Shown one piece after another: positions 59,304-64,000 of a DNA stretch of 64,000 bases. The translations under genes were made by a program, and so were the position numbers. The stretch comes from Opeltia flavorubescens (lineage: Eukaryota; Ascomycota; Lecanoromycetes; Teloschistales; Teloschistaceae). Under the pieces are notes generated by a model that saw only the letters and a program-made list of their open reading frames with translations, did no database searches and was not told where the DNA came from. The stretch is taken from contig KE546968.1 of NCBI GenBank assembly GCA_000442125.1, positions 1,707,795-1,771,794 of the forward strand, given 5' to 3'. Numbering within the stretch: the stretch's first letter is position 1; each line of letters starts with the position of its first letter.

Positions 59304-62300
59304 TCAAAAAACAGTCTTGACCCCATACTTCATACACCCCGCCGTAATCACCCCTCCCCTACCCTTATTCGCGCAATGTCTCCATGCACTATGCATTATA
59401 TCCTTGCACTTGTTACCATCCACCGGCTCCGGTAAACTATACCCCCCTTCACCCGGGTCGCAGCCATCAACCGAGAATATGGTGAATTGATATACATCGT
59501 CTCCCGTGTCGTTGTCTTCGGAAACTTGGACCACGGGGCTCGTAAAGATGGTCTGGTCGATATATACTGTGGAGCCCTCGGTCACGGTGTCGGTGGCGTT
59601 TTCTTCGCAGAATTGCGCGGCGGCGGATTTCATGTTTGATTCGTGCGAGTCTTGGAGGTGGCCGGTGGGGATTGGGTTGCAGCTTGGTGCTGAGGGGGGG
59701 TCGACGGGTGCGACGGTTGGCGTGGGGGGAGGGGCGGTGCTTGTCGGTGGGGGGGCAGTTGAGGAGGGATCTTCGGCTGGGGAGCTGGTCGTTGCGGCTT
59801 CTGAGGTAGCATGATGGGGACTCAGTGCACCCTGTGTGGTGGTAGTAGTTGGGGCGTTGTCACTCGTTGCGGCGTCGGTAGCAGTAGTTTGGATGTCGTC
59901 ACTCGTTGTAGTACCAGTGGCAGTAGTCTGGGCGTCATCATTCGTTGCAGTACCGGTGGCAATATTTTGGGCGTCGTCACTCGTTGCCTTGGAGCTCTGA
60001 ACAGCCGAGGTATCTGGTGTACCACTACCTGTAGTATCCGGTGTATTACTCGTTGCCTCCGAGGTCCTGACAGCTGTGGGATCTGGTCCACTACTATCTA
60101 TGGGATTCGGTGTACCACCGCCTGTAGAATCTGGTCCGCTACTGCTTGTAGTATCTGGTACAGTACCACCTGTGGGGTCTGATACACCGCTACTTATGGG
60201 GTCTGGTGTAGTACCACTGCCTGTGGTATCTGGTACACTGCTGCCTGTACTATCTGGTGTGCCACTGCCTGTATTGATTTGAATCCCTTTCGAAAGACTC
60301 GAAGGCGCTGTAAGACCGCCGGTGGTAATACTACCCGTTGGGATCGGTGCGCTAGCGAGTGACAATAGATGTGCTATAAAGGAGGCACTTTCCTGGGCGT
60401 CTATCGTTTCCACAGTGTAATAGGCTGCAGTTTCTATGATATAGCTTTGGATTGTCCCTGATGACGACGATGATGGAGCAGAACTTGAAGCAAAAGACGT
60501 TGTAATTGCCATACTACTAGTCTGGACGTGGGAAGTCGACCCTGATTGAGGATCCGTTGATGGTGCTGCACTTGTTTTTGACTTGTCGTTATCATCAGTC
60601 TTGCTCTGATTATCATCGGTCTTGTTATCGTCGTCATTGTTGTCGTTATTACTGTCGTCTGCGCCAGGCTTGGGCCCTGGAGTGGGTATATTATCTTTAC
60701 CGATTGTTATTGTAGGGAAGTTAGGAACTGGCGGAGGAACTGGTGGAGGGTAAACCCCTGGTGAAGTCCCTGTTGAAGAGTGTGATCGTGTGACTCTAAG
60801 CCATAAGTATATATCATTAACTTACCGAATCCGGGAAGTGAAAGTCCACCGCCTCCGCAAAAGAAGCAGTGCCAAAGGAATGGCATTGAAGTGTCATGAC
60901 CACTATCATCTTTGTCATGATAGATGGTGTTTCCTGTCACTCCTGGGGGAAGCGAGGAAAAAGTTTTCGTACTGACTTTGTTCGTGTTGGTAATCGTCGG
61001 TAGTGGCGTAGGGTCCGCAGCGTTAGTACTGGGGCCTTTATTGGTAGGACTGGGAGCATTATCTGAACCAGAGGTATGAGGAACGCCATTGGTGTTTGTC
61101 GGCCCACCAGGGAGAACAGCTCCTCCTCCTGATGATCTAGAGTTGAAAATGGAGTTAGACTGAGCTGTCGATGATAGGAATGTAGCCGATGGTGACGAAG
61201 GGGAAGCTACAACAGCCGATGAGCCACTTAGTGAAGGCACAATACCGGATAAAGGCGTTGTACCCGACGACGGCAAGGCTCCCGACGGCAGTGCACTTCC
61301 TGAGAGAGGTAGACTACCTGATGATATGCTAGCACCAGATGACGATATAACCCCCGAGGAAGGTGTGGCTCCCGGAGGCAGCGTACTTCCTGAGGAAGGT
61401 GGAATACCTGATGATTTGCTAGCACCAGATGACGGTATGATCCCCGAAGAAGGTGTGACTCCATTGGCAGAGGACTCTGGTGTGTCCAAATGAGTGCCGG
61501 ACGCTAGCGAACCAGTGTGGGAGCTGATCACAGCTCCTGGCTGAGAGGCTAAAGAAGTCACTGAGCCTTGGTCATTGGTAGCTGAAGCAATCGTTGCCGT
61601 TTGAGATCCACTAGTGATAGTCCCATCGGAAACGCCCGAGCTTCCGAGACCAGCTACCGCTGATGATAGTAAATGCCCTTGTGATGGTAAGCTTGTCGGC
61701 CCTGATAGCACAGGCTCTCCGGACGAGAGGTCCAACGGCCTCCAACCCACTCCGCCGGGGGCAATAATGATGGAAAAGTCGTTGCCGGCTGCATCTTGTG
61801 TCGACACTGTCACTGGTGCAGTTATACTTCTGAAATTCGTATAGGTAGTCGGCACAAACGTCTCTGTAATGACTTGTCCACTAATCGTAGCAGCGACCAT
61901 AGCTTCTTGGACGTTTCCACTAGATGTCTTGGGCGTATCCTTAGATGATACTGGCTGTATCTGTCTCTTCACAAGGGTAGTTGGTGCAACAGCGACCTTT
62001 GCAAGTTTTGCTAAATGGCCTCCAATTTTCCGGCGCATCTTTGACTGCCCCGTTGGCTGTACCGTCGGCTGCACATTTTGACCCTGATTGGGTAGCGGAC
62101 GCGCGAATGATAAGGACCAGTCATTTTTGTTCAAGTACATCGCTATATGATTGATGAGATAAGAACAACCAAAAGATCAAAGGCTAAGTGCCTACCTATC
62201 GCAAAGTATGCGTTATTATCGGCACACCTTTGAGCCTGGTAAGGCTCTTTTGTAGCAAATATTAGAGCTTGCAAAGGACCATATACATCATCATTTGCTG

Positions 62301-63152
62301 TAGAAAGATTAGCTTCTGGACATGAATTCCAAGGATTTACTCACTACTGAAAGCACAGTGAGTTACTTCATGAAATAAAGTAAGACTGAGCCCTTCGAAT
62401 TCTGTCAATGATGTCCCGTGGGGATACGTTGTTTCCTTCGCGATCGCCATATCCATCGTGTTCCTAAACGCCGCTGGACAGAGAACGACATGACGGCCAC
62501 CTATCGCTGATACACCAGCGGCTTCTTGATTTCTCGTTTCATGCCAACAGTACTCATGCCGCTTGGGCCCCTTGATGTAGACTGGCGGGTCTCCAGGCTT
62601 TCTTCGTGTGATATACCACATACCGCCTGGAATCTATTAGAGCCAAAAGTATGATGGTGGATGTGAGATTCACCGAATTTTCCTGCTTTTGCTACAGGGA
62701 TTGGGTCACCTTTCTTCTTACCATCTACCTCGTCCTCTTGCCAGGTGGTAACAAACGTGAAGGCACTACCATCGCAATAGAGCGAATATGGGGTATCTTC
62801 AGTTTTGAAAGCCGAGATTCTCGAAAATTTGCCTTGGGAGATATCAGTAACGGCAATGGTTCGATTTCCGCATCCAGAGAATTGACATACTCCGTACCAA
62901 TCCTCCGGTTTCCACCCTTTGGGTGAGAAAGCCTTTCAAAGTCTTTTTAACCACATCATTCGCTCCCACAACAATGGCGTCTTCTGCGGCACTCGCCATA
63001 TCGACCATGTTCTGGCCGGCCGTGTTTAAAACATCGTCCTTGCCGTCACAGCTGGAGTCCAGCCATTGAAATTTTGTCCTGACATCAAAGGCGGCTGATA
63101 CGAGTCGAATTGAGAGTAATAGCGATAGATTTAGGATCATTAACCTATACAT
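59304..63152 (-). CDS. Secreted aspzincin-like metallopeptidase with long mucin-like tail
   Basis: Exons in coding order: 62722-63152, 62345-62626, 62196-62297, 60826-62142, 59304-60769, about 1198 residues. A signal peptide (MYRLMILNLSLLLSIRLVSA) precedes a region with SPKGWKPEDWYGVCQFSGCG. Zinc motif HEVTH is at about 229-233 and, in the next exon, NDDVYG supplies the third-ligand Asp of aspzincins (M35-like); CADNNAYFA follows as in that family. The remaining 900 residues are a Ser/Thr/Pro-rich tail with coding minisatellites, then a C-terminal Cys domain (about residues 1090-1198, ending GGVITAGCMKYGVKTVF). Exon 1 needs a one-base shift near 62915-62945 (TLKGF to AFSPKG) because no usable intron fits. 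This is either a true frameshift or a base error. Family members degrade extracellular protein. Confidence 0.8.
59880..60030 (-). repeat. 48-bp coding minisatellite (DDAQTTATG unit)
   Basis: Three to four copies of a 48-base unit encode repeats like SDDAQTTATGTAT within the tail of the metallopeptidase. Unit length keeps frame, so copy number can vary without breaking the protein. Confidence 0.7.
61276..61460 (-). repeat. 90-bp coding repeat (PSSG-rich unit)
   Basis: Two diverged copies of a 90-base unit begin near 61276 and 61366 and encode PSSGxxxSSG-type runs, part of the glycosylated stalk of the metallopeptidase. Confidence 0.7.
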
Positions 63153-64000
63153 CGTACTCTGTCAAAGTATTGACAATTATGAGAAAAAGAAAAAATTTCT
63201 AATCGAAACACAAATGCCAGATCTGTGTACAGTGAATGTAGTCTGTTATGATCAAGAGGGACTCCCACGATACATATAGGTACTGAGGATCAAGGTGATG
63301 CCATCATGACTGATGCGATCAAAGTTGATAGGTGGCTGATCTTTGCCTTGAAAGATAACAAAATTCCTCCATTTTGAAACCTAATAACATGATTCCTTAA
63401 TTTTGAAACCTGCCTAAGAACATGATTCCTCCATTGTGGATTGTAACAATATCTCTCCCTTCTAAAGCCTGTGGACAGTACTTACCGGATATGGAGCTAT
63501 GTTATAGACACAAGGAGAACCGACCAATGCCAATGCCAATGAAAGATGAAACGAAAGACTTTTCTTCCTAACCATGTTGGAGGCCTAGGCAGGATTCTTT
63601 GAACTAGGCCTTGTGAACTAAGTGGGAAGAGGCACGGAGATCTAGATGAAAAGGATGATGTTAATTTCGTAAAGTCGCTGATGTTGAGGATGGGAGGAGG
63701 GCGGTAATCAGAACGGTGGTAGGAATTCAGCATGGATGAGAGAGCAATTGCGTAAAGTTCTACCACAGCGCACGGTCCTGAGAATACGCATGGCCGAAGA
63801 AAACAAGCGTACAAACAATTGTACTCTGCTGTAGCAATCTTGCGACGTCACAAATGTCATTGCAGTAGTTGTGTTGAGATATCTGAGACCATTCCTTCGT
63901 TGTAGGTGTAGAGAGATGAACGGCGTTTGTGTGCGGCGTAAAACTGGACCACCAGGATTGAGCTAGATTAGATCTTGCAGCCCTAAGCTAGATCAGTAAC
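63153..64000. other. Metallopeptidase promoter side, no gene seen
   Basis: Three imperfect copies of an attcctccattttgaaacc-like word lie at 63363, 63391 and 63424. A minus-strand frame at 63497-63814 (105 codons) has no recognised domain. Confidence 0.45.

Noticed and set aside
1-64000. rRNA, tRNA or CRISPR features
   Set aside because: None were recognised on either strand; CRISPR arrays are not expected in a fungal nuclear genome.

Overview
The window comes from a filamentous ascomycete (Pezizomycotina). Genes carry several short introns (about 50-85 nt, GT-AG, often with a CTAAC/CTGAC-like branch site). The families are typical of mould genomes: PTH11-type receptor, amadoriase, heme-thiolate peroxygenase, amidase, membrane Kelch protein, F-box protein, GPI-anchored Ser/Thr-rich protein. 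A very AT-rich block shows the C-to-T/G-to-A decay expected of repeat-induced point mutation (RIP). I cannot name the species; a helotialean or sordariomycete relative is only a guess.

Layout. 0.9-20.7 kb is gene-bearing euchromatin: a PTH11-like receptor (+), an amadoriase-type FAD oxidase (-), an MFS transporter (+), a secreted peroxygenase (+), a decayed 2-oxoglutarate dioxygenase-like gene (-), a secreted amidase (-), a decayed ankyrin-repeat gene (-) and a Kelch membrane protein (-). 21.29-34.08 kb is one RIP-ruined nest of transposons: a piggyBac-type element cut in two by a 10.7-kb insert with an 8-9 bp target duplication. The insert holds another inverted-end fossil and an almost unmutated GC-normal island with a hairpin. 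36.9-43.5 kb is the most unusual locus: an SGNH/GDSL hydrolase domain, FG-GAP repeats, two copies of a Gly/Ser-linked hydrophobic module and a subtilase with its catalytic residues. The SGNH end carries stops of the RIP type, while the subtilase end is open. 43.5-49 kb holds dispersed and tandem repeats and broken copies of the subtilase C-terminus. 50-64 kb holds two MITEs, a small secreted cysteine protein (-), an F-box protein (+), a GPI-anchored protein (+) and a large secreted aspzincin metallopeptidase with a mucin-like tail (-).

How the genes work together. No biosynthetic cluster is evident. The common theme is secreted or surface proteins (peroxygenase, amidase, Kelch, SGNH/subtilase, small secreted protein, GPI protein, metallopeptidase) on both sides of a RIP-affected AT block, as in two-compartment fungal genomes. 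Exon boundaries were worked out by hand from splice sites and reading frame. Family names rest on motifs recognised by eye, not on searches.
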